Shown here one piece after another: positions 25,293-33,149 of a DNA stretch of 64,000 nt. Location of the stretch: assembly GCA_005778405.1 (NCBI GenBank), contig SXOA01000150.1:64001-128000 (forward strand). The letters run 5' to 3'. The position numbers and the translations under genes were made by a program. The notes below the pieces were generated by a model. It made no database searches, was not told where the DNA came from, and saw only the letters and a list, made by a program, of their open reading frames with translations. The DNA is from Planctomycetaceae bacterium (GTDB taxonomy: Bacteria > Planctomycetota > Planctomycetia > Pirellulales > Pirellulaceae). Position 1 is the first letter of the stretch. Every line of letters starts with the position of its first letter.

Positions 25293-27053
25293 ATGACGTT
25301 CAATTCCACTATCAAACACACTCTAACCATTCTGCTCGTGAGCGGGGCGGTGATGCTCACCGGCCTGGGGGCACCCCGCCTGTGGGATCGGGATGAGCCG
25401 CGGAACGCGGGCTGCGCCCGAGAAATGCTGGAGCGGTTCGACTGGATTGTGCCAACCTTCAATGGCGAACTACGGGCCCATAAGCCGGTGCTGCTCTATT
25501 GGTGCATCATGGCGGCCTATTCGCTGGGAGGTGTGAACGAGTTCACCGCCCGGCTGCCGTCGGCCCTTTGTGCGATGGGTTCGGCGCTGGCGACTTACGC
25601 TATCGGCCGGCGGTTGTTCAACTCAACGGTCGGTCTGTGGAGCGGGATCATCCTCTCCACGAGCCTGATGCTTGGTGTGGCAGGCCGTGCGGCGACACCG
25701 GACTCGCTGCTCATTTTCTGCGTCACCTTGACGATGCTGGCTTACGTCCGGTTCGCATTTCCAAGTAAGGACGGCTCCTACTTTCCAACGGCGATCTGGC
25801 AACAGGCATTACTCTATGGAGCTATGGGACTCGCTGTCCTTGCGAAAGGGCCCGTCGGACTGGTCTTGCCGACTGCCATCATCGGTATGTTCCTGCTCAT
25901 CCAGCGGCTGCCGGCAAAGGAATCACCACCTGGATTCGTCCACAAAATCGCTCTAGTTCTCCGCCCGTTTGCTCCACTCCATTTTCTGCAAACCTGTTTG
26001 GCCATGCGGCCGCTCCTGGCGATTGGCATGGTGCTGCTCATTGCCGCTCCCTGGTACATCGCCGTGGGGATGCGTACCGACGGAGCGTTTCTGAAGGAGT
26101 TTTTTGTCACTCACAATCTCGATCGGGCAACGGGTTCGATGGAAGGTCATCGCGGCGGGCCGTGGTTTTATCCGCTCGCCATGCTCGTCGGATTTTTCCC
26201 CTGGTCCATCTTCGCTGTGCCCATCGTTCTGGAGACGTTCTACCGCTTGCGGATTCGCGACAAGGACTCCGCAGGATATTTGTTTGCCACTTGCTGGGTT
26301 TGCGTTTGGGTGGGCACATTCTCGATTGCCAAGACCAAGCTCCCGAGCTACGTTACGCCGTGCTACCCGGCTCTCGCGCTGCTCGCGGGCTGTTTCGTCC
26401 ATCACCTTCAGCAAAAGTCACTCTCCCTACATCGCTATTGGTTGCCGGCGTCATACGCGACATTGGCAGCGGTGGGAGTGGGAATCTTCGTGGGGATTCC
26501 CATAGCTGCCGAGAAAATACTTCCCGGCGAAGCCTGGTTGGGCATTCTGGGAATCATCCCGCTGGCCGCGGGGATCATCGTGGCGGTTGGTTGGTACTGC
26601 GACAGAATGTCTTGGTCCGCACCCCTAGTAGCGTCAGCCGGCGGAATCGTCGTTGTGGGAGTCCTGGCGCTAGGAGCGTCCCGCGCCGACCTGCATCGGT
26701 TTGATCAGCAGATGGTCGTGAATTGGGTCAAGAACTCCGCGGGCGAGGCTCCCCTGGCGTCCTATCGCGTGCTCGAGCCGAGCTGGGTTTTTTACTCGGA
26801 GCAGACAATTCCGGAGCTTCTCGGTGAACCTGCCGCTGCCGCCAGGATGCTGGAAAACCATCCCCACGCGGCCCTCGTCACCAAAGAACAATTCGTTCCT
26901 GCCATCCGTCGCGAGTTGGATGGCGACCTGCTGATTGTGGATTCCGCCCCCCATTTTCTGCGGAAAGAGCGACTCGTTGTCCTCCAAAGAAAACCCACCT
27001 TCGCTGACGTTCGCGCTGCGAAAAGTTCGCAAGGGAAGAATTCCTTGCATTAA
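25293..27053 (+). CDS. GT39-family (ArnT/PMT-like) membrane glycosyltransferase
   Basis: A 586-residue polytopic protein of the PMT/ArnT superfamily (GT-C fold). The first external loop holds the conserved acidic pair in WDRDEPRNAG (about residue 33), then HKPVLLYWCIMA and RLPSALCAMGSALATYAIGR, both hallmark segments. About ten to eleven hydrophobic helices follow up to residue 460, with PWYIAVGMRTDGAFLKEFFVTHNLDR and FYPLAMLVGFFPWSIF typical of ArnT-like enzymes. The last 110 residues form a soluble domain. It should move a sugar from a polyprenyl phosphate to a lipid or protein outside the membrane. Start ATG 25293 has AAGGAAG upstream. The acyltransferase next door suggests envelope glycolipid work. 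Confidence 0.9.
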   Translation: MTFNSTIKHTLTILLVSGAVMLTGLGAPRLWDRDEPRNAGCAREMLERFDWIVPTFNGELRAHKPVLLYWCIMAAYSLGGVNEFTARLPSALCAMGSALATYAIGRRLFNSTVGLWSGIILSTSLMLGVAGRAATPDSLLIFCVTLTMLAYVRFAFPSKDGSYFPTAIWQQALLYGAMGLAVLAKGPVGLVLPTAIIGMFLLIQRLPAKESPPGFVHKIALVLRPFAPLHFLQTCLAMRPLLAIGMVLLIAAPWYIAVGMRTDGAFLKEFFVTHNLDRATGSMEGHRGGPWFYPLAMLVGFFPWSIFAVPIVLETFYRLRIRDKDSAGYLFATCWVCVWVGTFSIAKTKLPSYVTPCYPALALLAGCFVHHLQQKSLSLHRYWLPASYATLAAVGVGIFVGIPIAAEKILPGEAWLGILGIIPLAAGIIVAVGWYCDRMSWSAPLVASAGGIVVVGVLALGASRADLHRFDQQMVVNWVKNSAGEAPLASYRVLEPSWVFYSEQTIPELLGEPAAAARMLENHPHAALVTKEQFVPAIRRELDGDLLIVDSAPHFLRKERLVVLQRKPTFADVRAAKSSQGKNSLH

Positions 27054-27351
27054 GCCGCGATTTCGACCAGGAAACGGCCAAAAATGGCCAGCGGAATGCC
27101 GTTGAACCGTCTCGCAACCTCTGCCGGGACAAGAGTTTAGAAAAATCTTTCCGGTGAATCATTTCGCCGGAACATTTTTCCCTGACAATGGTTAAACTCC
27201 AAACTGGGGAGTCGTGCGGCTTGCACGTTCCAAGCTGTCATTCTGATGGCAGGCAAGCCGGCGGACATTTTCACAGCGCTTAGGCCGGTGGTACCCGCGA
27301 GAAAGCTGGGCGGCGGCGCACAACAATTCTTCCGTGATGAAGGAGTGGTTT

Positions 27352-28107
27352 ATGAAAAGCTGGTTTCGTATGAGCCTGGCGGTCGGCCTTGTGGTCTGCT
27401 CTGCCAGCATTACGTTCGCACAACCTGGTGGTGGCGGCCGGGGTGGGTTCGGCGGCGGCGGATTTGGTGGTGGAGGCCGCGGTGGTTTTGGCGGTGGCGG
27501 CTTGATGCTGCTGGTCGACGAGAACGTCAGGAAGGACCTGGGAATTACCGACGACCAGGTGAAAAAACTGGAAGAATTCCAGACCAAGGTCCGGGATGAA
27601 ATGGGCCAGGTTTTTCAAGGCCTGCGCGATCTCTCCGAGGAAGAGCGGACTGCCAAGTTCGCTGAAATTCAAAAGAAAATGACCGACATGACGGACGCCG
27701 CTCAAAAGGCGATTCTGCTGCCCAAGCAGATTGAGCGTCTCAAGCAAATCAGCTATCAGTCGCAACTCAATCGGGGTGGCACAGCCGACGCTCTTTCCAA
27801 TGGCGATATCGCCAAGGAACTCGGTATCACCGACGCTCAGAAGGAAGCGTTGAAGAAGGCCTCCGATGATGCTACGGCGGAAATGCAGGAAAAAATGACC
27901 AAGCTTCGCGAAGAAGCCCGGCAGAAGATTCTGAATGTCCTGACTGCCGAACAGCAGGCCAAGCTCAAGAAGCTGACTGGCGAAACCATCACATTCGCCC
28001 CCTTCCAATTCGGCGGTGGTCGTGGTGGAGCCGGCGGCGGTCCTGGCGGCGCTGGTGGTCGTCCCGGTGGTGGACGCCCTCTCAGCCGTCCGGCCGAAGG
28101 TGACTAG
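27352..28107 (+). CDS. Exported Gly-rich LTXXQ-like helical protein
   Basis: A 251-residue exported protein. Signal peptide (MSLAVGLVVCSASITFAQP) is followed by a Gly/Arg/Phe-rich run (about residues 27-52), a helical middle and a second Gly-rich tail. The middle has two related segments, VRKDLGITDDQVKKLEE and IAKELGITDAQKEALKK, each leading into long helices, like the Spy/CpxP LTXXQ proteins of the cell envelope. Start ATG 27352 is set by AAGGAG six bases upstream. Function is unknown; Spy-like chaperone or metal-sensing roles are only analogies. The 298 bases before it hold no gene, only a short GGCC-AAAAAT-GGCC hairpin near 27080. Confidence 0.75.
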   Translation: MKSWFRMSLAVGLVVCSASITFAQPGGGGRGGFGGGGFGGGGRGGFGGGGLMLLVDENVRKDLGITDDQVKKLEEFQTKVRDEMGQVFQGLRDLSEEERTAKFAEIQKKMTDMTDAAQKAILLPKQIERLKQISYQSQLNRGGTADALSNGDIAKELGITDAQKEALKKASDDATAEMQEKMTKLREEARQKILNVLTAEQQAKLKKLTGETITFAPFQFGGGRGGAGGGPGGAGGRPGGGRPLSRPAEGD

Positions 28108-28137
28108 TCTCGACGATTTGCGTAGAATGATACCAGC

Positions 28138-28180
28138 GGCCAGCTCCGCGGGAGTGTTCTCCCGCGGAGTGCGGCTGGCC
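28138..28180. terminator. Strong hairpin, possible transcript end
   Basis: Stem of 17 bases, GGCCAGCTCCGCGGGAG at 28138-28154 against 28159-28180 with one five-base bulge, four-base loop. It lies 30 bases after the Gly-rich protein gene. No T-run follows, so either a factor-dependent end or an intergenic palindrome. Confidence 0.5.
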
Positions 28181-28406
28181 TGAAGAATTGCGACTGATTT
28201 TCAGAGTAAAGATTCTGCACCTGGGGAGGTGTAAGTGCTTGAAACGTCCAGGGTTGCAAGCAATCCTGAAACTTCAACCACGACTTTCGGGTATTACTAA
28301 TTACAGTAAATACTGGAGGAGGCCCCGCCTTATTCTCCGCCAGCCCGATAGGTTTGCACCTTGACCCTCGTCGCCCACCTCCTTTAGCCCTGCGCGGTAA
28401 GCACGA
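28181..28406. promoter_or_regulatory. Leader region of the secretion operon
   Basis: About 225 bases before gspE. An AT-rich imperfect palindrome GTATTACT...AGTAAATAC at 28291-28313 is the only clear symmetric site. Promoter boxes could not be named with confidence. No riboswitch class is recognisable. Confidence 0.35.
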
Positions 28407-30131
28407 ATGGAAGCCGGCGAAATCCTAATTCAGAGCGGATTGCTCAGTCGCCAGCAGTTGGAGCGTTCGCGCAACCAGGCCAACGGCCATTGCGACGGCC
28501 TCCGCCTCATCGAATCCGCGGTCAACCTTGGCTATGTGTCCGAAGAAGCGGCGCTGAAAGCCGTCGGCACCGCGGTCGGCCTGGAATATATCGACCTGGC
28601 GGATGCCAACGTCGATCTTTCGCTTCTCAAAATCTTTCCTCAGAAGCTGATTCACCGGCAGACACTGTTTCCCATCGCCAAGAACAACGGGCAGCTTGTC
28701 GTCGCAACCAGCGATCCCTTCGATCTCTACCCTCTGGACGAAGTCAGCGCGGCCACCGGCCTCTCCGTTCTTCCCGTCCTGGCGGGCCGGGCGGATATCG
28801 CCAAGCTCATCAAGCGGCATCTGGGTGTCGGCAGCGAGACAGTCGAGGGTCTGGTCGCGGCGGCTGGCGCGGAAGAAGAAGGAGTCGAGCTTCTTAGCGA
28901 CATCGAAACGGATGGTTCGGAACTTTCCGAGATGGCGCAGGAAGCGTCCGTCGTTCGTCTAGTCAACGAAATCCTGCTGGAAGCCATTGAATTGCGAGCC
29001 AGCGACGTTCACGTCGAGTCGCAGCTTTCCGGCATTGCCATCCGCTACCGCATCGACGGCATGCTGCAAGCTCAGCCCGTTCCCGCCGAGATCAACCGTT
29101 TCCAATCTGCCATCATCAGCCGCATGAAAATCATGGCCCGACTGAACATTGCGGAGAAGCGCTTGCCGCAAGACGGGCGGATGAAGCTCCGGGTCGCCGG
29201 GCGCGAAGTTGATGTCCGCGTTTCCATCATCCCGATGATTCACGGCGAAGGTCTCGTCCTGCGTATTCTCGACAAGGGGGCGATGATCTTCGACCTCCGC
29301 AAGATCGGGATGGAAGAGGACATTTACGACACTTACCGCCACCTCATTGAACTGCCCCACGGCATTCTTCTGGTGACCGGGCCGACGGGCTCTGGCAAAA
29401 CGACCACGCTCTACAGCTCGCTGATCGAGATCAACACGCCGGACGTGAAGATCATCACGACGGAAGACCCCGTCGAGTATCAGCTCGAAGGGATCAACCA
29501 GATTCAGGTTCATGCCAAGATCGGCCTCACTTTTGGGCATTCGCTCCGCAGCATCCTGCGTCACGATCCTGATATCGTCCTCGTCGGCGAAATTCGCGAT
29601 CTGGAAACCGCGGAGAATGCCATTCAAGCTTCGCTCACGGGCCACTTGGTATTCAGCACACTCCACACCAACGATGCTTCCAGTGCCTACACCCGCTTGA
29701 TTGATATGGGGGTCGAACCGTTCCTGGTTGCCAGCACGGTAGAAGGGGTGATGTCGCAGCGGTTGGTGCGCCGCCTCTGCGAACATTGCAAGCAGCCGTT
29801 TACGCCGCAAACCGATGACGTTCCGGGTGATTTTCCCTGGAATCAACTCGAAGGGCGTCAGATTTACAAGCATGTCGGCTGCCGCGATTGTCGCAATACG
29901 GGTTATCGGGGGCGACTGGGGATCTACGAGTTGATGGTGACGACGAACGAAATTCGCCAGCTCGCCCACGACCGCGTCAGCAGTTGGAAGATGATGCAAT
30001 GCGCGGTGGAGCAAGGAATGCTCTCTCTGCGGCAAGACGGGTGGCGCAAGGTTTTGCGGGGGACAACCAGCGTGGCGGAGGTGGTCCGCGCCGCCAAGGC
30101 GGACCATAATCTATTGCTGAAGAAGAAGTAG
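28407..30131 (+). CDS. gspE: Type II secretion / type IV pilus assembly ATPase
   Basis: A 574-residue hexameric secretion ATPase. The N-terminal 150 residues match the MshEN/GspE N-domain (LIQSGLLSRQQLERS..., a fold that in some members binds c-di-GMP). The core has Walker A GPTGSGKTTT (about 325), the Asp box, Walker B region DPDIVLVGEIRD, the His box TGHLVFSTLHTND, and a four-cysteine zinc knuckle (CEHC ... CRDC) before GYRGRLGIYEL. All key residues are present. It powers pseudopilus assembly from the cytoplasmic face together with GspF and GspL. First gene of the operon, 11 bases before gspF. Confidence 0.95.
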   Translation: MEAGEILIQSGLLSRQQLERSRNQANGHCDGLRLIESAVNLGYVSEEAALKAVGTAVGLEYIDLADANVDLSLLKIFPQKLIHRQTLFPIAKNNGQLVVATSDPFDLYPLDEVSAATGLSVLPVLAGRADIAKLIKRHLGVGSETVEGLVAAAGAEEEGVELLSDIETDGSELSEMAQEASVVRLVNEILLEAIELRASDVHVESQLSGIAIRYRIDGMLQAQPVPAEINRFQSAIISRMKIMARLNIAEKRLPQDGRMKLRVAGREVDVRVSIIPMIHGEGLVLRILDKGAMIFDLRKIGMEEDIYDTYRHLIELPHGILLVTGPTGSGKTTTLYSSLIEINTPDVKIITTEDPVEYQLEGINQIQVHAKIGLTFGHSLRSILRHDPDIVLVGEIRDLETAENAIQASLTGHLVFSTLHTNDASSAYTRLIDMGVEPFLVASTVEGVMSQRLVRRLCEHCKQPFTPQTDDVPGDFPWNQLEGRQIYKHVGCRDCRNTGYRGRLGIYELMVTTNEIRQLAHDRVSSWKMMQCAVEQGMLSLRQDGWRKVLRGTTSVAEVVRAAKADHNLLLKKK

Positions 30132-30142
30132 TCTCCCTCGCC

Positions 30143-31348
30143 ATGCCAGATTTTGCCTTCACAGCCCGCGACCTGACCGGACAGAAAGTGACTGGCCTCA
30201 TTTCTGCCACGTCCGACCGGGAAGTCCTCTCGGTGCTGGAAGGGCGATCTCTATTCCCGGTCGAAATCAAAGCCGGCAAAGTCGCGATTGCTCCCGGTGC
30301 ATCGCTCCGGGTCAGTGGCCAAACGATGGCCATGCTCTATTCGCAACTGGCGTCGCTTCTGCGTAGCGGCGTGCCGCTGCTTCGTTCGCTGACGGTTCTC
30401 CGTGAGCAGACTTCCAACAAGAAACTGAAAGTCATTCTGGAAGACGTCGGCCGCCGCGTGGAAGATGGCAGCTCGCTGGGGGAAGCGATGGCTCGCTATC
30501 CTCGGGCCTTCAGCGAGATGGCGATCAACATGGTCCGCGCCGGAGCGGAAGGGGGCTTTCTGGAAGATGCCCTGGAGCGAGTGGCCACGTTCACCGAAAC
30601 GGCTGAAGACCTCAAGGGGCGAACGGCGAGCGCGATGGCATATCCCATCATCCTGGGGACCGTCGGCACCATTGTCGTCACGGTGCTGATTGTTTTTTTC
30701 GTCCCCAAATTTGCCGTCATGTTTCAACGGCTGCGGGAGCGGGGCGAATTGCCGTGGGTCACGGATGCGCTTCTGGGCGTAAGCGAATTTGGACAGAGTT
30801 ATGGACTGTTCATCCTGGGGGGCGCGGCGGCCCTGGGCACCTGGCTCTACTTCAAGGTGCAAACACCAGAAGGTCGGCGAAAGTTCGACTGGATCAAGAT
30901 CAAGTTGCCGCTGGCGGGGCCGATCTTTTTGGCCTTTGCCGTCTCCCGGTTTTGCCGCGTCCTCGGCACGTTGCTGCATAACGGAGTGCCGATCCTCAAG
31001 GCACTGGAAATCAGCCGCGAGGCGGCTGGAAACAAGGTACTGTCGCAAGCCATTGCCGATGCTTCCGAGAACATCTCGTCGGGTCAGTCGCTGGCCAAGC
31101 CGTTGGCCACTAGCGGACACTTTCCCAAGATGGTCGTGGAGATGATTTCCGTGGCGGAGGAATCCAATACACTAGATAAAGTGCTGGTCGAGCTGGCCGA
31201 CGGATTGGAAAAGCGGACCACTCGGCAGCTCGACTTGATGGTTCGCTTGCTGGAACCGCTGATGCTGGTGATCCTGGCGTTTGTCATCCTGATTGTCGTC
31301 ATCGCCCTGCTGGTGCCGGTGATCAAGATGAGCCAGACGCTGGGATAG
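30143..31348 (+). CDS. gspF: Type II secretion platform protein
   Basis: A 401-residue inner-membrane protein of full GspF/PilC length. An N-terminal PilC-type lead (FAFTARDLTGQKVTGLISA) is followed by F domain 1 (LASLLRSGVPLLRSLTVLRE, MVRAGAEGGFLEDALERVA), two helices (IVVTVLIVFFVPKF), F domain 2 (FCRVLGTLLHNGVPILKALE, MISVAEESNTLDKVLVELA) and the last helix (LMLVILAFVILIVVIALLVPV). It docks GspE and directs pseudopilin insertion. Unlike the tandem pair at 10-12 kb it has the N-terminal lead and sits in the operon. Confidence 0.95.
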   Translation: MPDFAFTARDLTGQKVTGLISATSDREVLSVLEGRSLFPVEIKAGKVAIAPGASLRVSGQTMAMLYSQLASLLRSGVPLLRSLTVLREQTSNKKLKVILEDVGRRVEDGSSLGEAMARYPRAFSEMAINMVRAGAEGGFLEDALERVATFTETAEDLKGRTASAMAYPIILGTVGTIVVTVLIVFFVPKFAVMFQRLRERGELPWVTDALLGVSEFGQSYGLFILGGAAALGTWLYFKVQTPEGRRKFDWIKIKLPLAGPIFLAFAVSRFCRVLGTLLHNGVPILKALEISREAAGNKVLSQAIADASENISSGQSLAKPLATSGHFPKMVVEMISVAEESNTLDKVLVELADGLEKRTTRQLDLMVRLLEPLMLVILAFVILIVVIALLVPVIKMSQTLG

Positions 31349-31454
31349 TTGCCCAAGAAACCCCGATATTTTTGCAGAACAAACCCCTCGGACGCCGGTT
31401 GAAATAGATATACCCGCGCCAATTCAATTCACCGTTTCGATAAGGGAGTCAAGT

Positions 31455-31889
31455 ATGTCCAAAAGAATTCGTCGTCACCGCCGCGGCGGTTTTACCCTGA
31501 TGGAAATCCTGCTGGTGCTGGCAATCTTGGTGGTCCTGGGTTCGCTGGTGACGGTCGGATACGTCAAGATCAAGCAGAACGCCGATATCGACGCCACCAA
31601 GACGCAAATTCGCATGTTCGAGGGAGCGGTCGGGATGTATCGCCTGGACGTGGGAAAATATCCTTCTGGTGACCAAGGTTTGCAGGCCCTCCGTCTCCAA
31701 CCACCGGATGCTCCCACCAACAAGTGGCGGGGTCCATACCTCGAAATTGACGTGCCAATGGATCCCTGGGGCAACGCCTACCAGTACCAAGAAATTACCG
31801 ACACGCTCAATCAGCCGTCCTTTGAAGTCATGTCTAACGGACCCGACGGAGCGAATGGCACCAACGACGATATCCGGCTGGAGAAGTAG
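31455..31889 (+). CDS. gspG: Major pseudopilin
   Basis: A 144-residue major pseudopilin. The short basic lead ends in RGG, then the processed N-terminus FTLMEILLVLAIL with Glu at +5, required for assembly. Downstream are the family marks: QIRMFEGAVGMYRLDVGKYPSGDQGLQAL, WRGPYLE, PMDPWGNAYQY and the C-terminal calcium loop SNGPDGANGTNDDI. It should polymerise into the pseudopilus after cleavage by a prepilin peptidase, which is not encoded in this window. Start ATG 31455 has AAGGGAG upstream. Confidence 0.96.
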   Translation: MSKRIRRHRRGGFTLMEILLVLAILVVLGSLVTVGYVKIKQNADIDATKTQIRMFEGAVGMYRLDVGKYPSGDQGLQALRLQPPDAPTNKWRGPYLEIDVPMDPWGNAYQYQEITDTLNQPSFEVMSNGPDGANGTNDDIRLEK

Positions 31890-31902
31890 GCTGAGCCGCC
31901 GC

Positions 31903-31946
31903 GTCCACGCGGCGTGTAATTCACCGCGACCAGACACCGCGTGGAC
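31903..31946. repeat. Palindrome between gspG and gspH
   Basis: GTCCACGCGGCGTG at 31903-31916 pairs with ACACCGCGTGGAC ending at 31946, 12 of 14 bases. The tail that follows, GTGGACGGGGTGGCTAAGC (31941-31959), has a near copy at 16694-16712. Likely a dispersed intergenic palindrome; it could lower downstream expression relative to the major pseudopilin. Confidence 0.5.
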
Positions 31947-31970
31947 GGGGTGGCTAAGCATGAAAACGCA

Positions 31971-32597
31971 ATGCATCGGAGCCCATCATCTCAATCGTCG
32001 CGGCGAGCGTTCACGCTCATGGAGATGCTGCTCATTCTGGCAATTCTCTGTGTGCTGGCTGCCGTTGCCGCGCCCATCTTCTATCGCACGATTCGCGATA
32101 CGACGCTGCGCAGCGCCGCCGACCAGGTGCGGACCGAGTGGAACAAGGCCCATATCAAGGCCATGAAGACTGGTCGGATCCAGGTTTTTCGCTTCCAGCC
32201 AGGGGGACGCAAGTTTCAGGTGGAGCCCTACACGGCTGAAGGCGATACGCTGGACGCCGTCAGCAACACCAACACCTTTGCGGCCCCTTCTCCGCCCCCC
32301 ACCGATGACCCCAACAACCGCTCACAGCTCCCCGAGGGGATTACGTTTTTGGAAGGGCTGACGGTGGAGGAGGCGCGGGCCCTGGCGGTTGAAGAGGCGC
32401 TGGGAACGGGTGGGGGAGGCGGCGAATGGTCCAAGCCGATTCTGTTTTACCCGGACGGGGTTAGTTCGGAAGCCTGGCTCGTCGTCGCGGATGAGCACGA
32501 TACGGCTATTCGGATTGAACTGCGTGGGCTGACCGGCCTGGCAGTCATGGGAGATCTGATGACGCCGGATGAGGCTCAGAACCCAGACTCCAATTAA
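31971..32597 (+). CDS. gspH: Minor pseudopilin, GspH-like
   Basis: A 208-residue pseudopilin. The lead ends RRA, followed by FTLMEMLLILAILCVLAAVAAPIF with Glu at +5. The segment after it (LRSAADQVRTEWNKAHIKAMKTGRIQVFRFQPGG) is the helix and strand typical of GspH/FimT. The distal part has a loop rich in Pro, Asp and Asn, and ends SEAWLVVADEHDTAIRIELRGLTG, also GspH-like. The ATG at 31971 is preferred; a GTG at 31941 lies within the palindrome. No good ribosome site is visible, so translation may be weak or coupled. Confidence 0.85.
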   Translation: MHRSPSSQSSRRAFTLMEMLLILAILCVLAAVAAPIFYRTIRDTTLRSAADQVRTEWNKAHIKAMKTGRIQVFRFQPGGRKFQVEPYTAEGDTLDAVSNTNTFAAPSPPPTDDPNNRSQLPEGITFLEGLTVEEARALAVEEALGTGGGGGEWSKPILFYPDGVSSEAWLVVADEHDTAIRIELRGLTGLAVMGDLMTPDEAQNPDSN

Positions 32598-32611
32598 GAT
32601 GGAGGGTGCAA

Positions 32612-33136
32612 TTGTTTCGAATCATGAACACATCCTCCCTACATTCGCGTCGCGGCCTCACTCTGCTGGAAGTCATGCTGGCAATCACCATTTTCGGCCT
32701 CGCACTGGTGGCGATTGGCGAGCTGATTCGCATTGGCTCCGTCAGCGCGGCGGCAGCGAAAGATTTGACGACTGCCCAGCGGCTGTGCAACAACGTGATG
32801 GCGGAGCTGGGCGCGGGAATCATTCCCCCGGATGCCGCCACCGACACTCCCGTGGAAGGGTCTGAAGACTGGCTGTACACCATCGAGGCCGAGCCACTGG
32901 AGGAGCAAACGGGCATGCTGTGGGTTTCGGTCACCGTTCAACAAGACCCGGCTCAGTATTCAGAGCCAGCCTCGTTTACTCTCGTTCGTTGGATGCTCGA
33001 CCCCGTTGCCGCCGAAGCGGCGGCGGCCGAAACAGCAGCGGCGACCACCGGTACGACGACGAGCGGCACCACGACAAGCGGCAGTGCCACTGGCGGAACC
33101 AGCGGTACGAAGACTGGAGGCTCCAGTGGCAGCTAG
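32612..33136 (+). CDS. gspI: Minor pseudopilin, GspI-like, with Thr/Gly/Ser-rich tail
   Basis: A 174-residue pseudopilin. Lead ends SRRG, then LTLLEVMLAITIFGLALVAI with Glu at +5, and the GspI pattern AAAKDLTTAQRLCNNVMAEL and LYTIEAEPLEEQTGMLWVSV. After about residue 130 it turns into an Ala-rich helix and then a low-complexity Thr/Ser/Gly tail ending TKTGGSSGS, not usual for GspI. Start: TTG 32612 has GGAGG at six bases; ATG 32624 is the alternative but has no ribosome site. The stop lies 11 bases inside the next gene. Confidence 0.85.
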   Translation: MFRIMNTSSLHSRRGLTLLEVMLAITIFGLALVAIGELIRIGSVSAAAAKDLTTAQRLCNNVMAELGAGIIPPDAATDTPVEGSEDWLYTIEAEPLEEQTGMLWVSVTVQQDPAQYSEPASFTLVRWMLDPVAAEAAAAETAAATTGTTTSGTTTSGSATGGTSGTKTGGSSGS

Positions 33137-33149
33137 TTTTTCCCATTTC
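33107..33149 (+). repeat. Junction repeat, copy at gspI/gspJ
   Basis: A 43-base segment, from ACGAAGACTGGAGG to TTTTTCCCATTTC, holds the end of gspI, the ribosome site, the GTG start and the first codons of gspJ. It recurs at 34374-34416 with one mismatch. After a variable part, another 20 bases (33177-33196) also recur. Confidence 0.9.

Noticed and set aside
28200-28330. Possible c-di-GMP riboswitch before gspE, given the MshEN domain
   Set aside because: The conserved core bases of known c-di-GMP aptamers were not found by eye; only a short AT-rich palindrome is present.
28959-30107. 382-codon minus-strand frame opposite gspE
   Set aside because: Antisense shadow of the ATPase core, whose motifs are all on the + strand.
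31941-31970. GTG start for gspH within the palindrome
   Set aside because: It would add ten residues coded by a dispersed repeat; the ATG at 31971 gives a normal prepilin leader.
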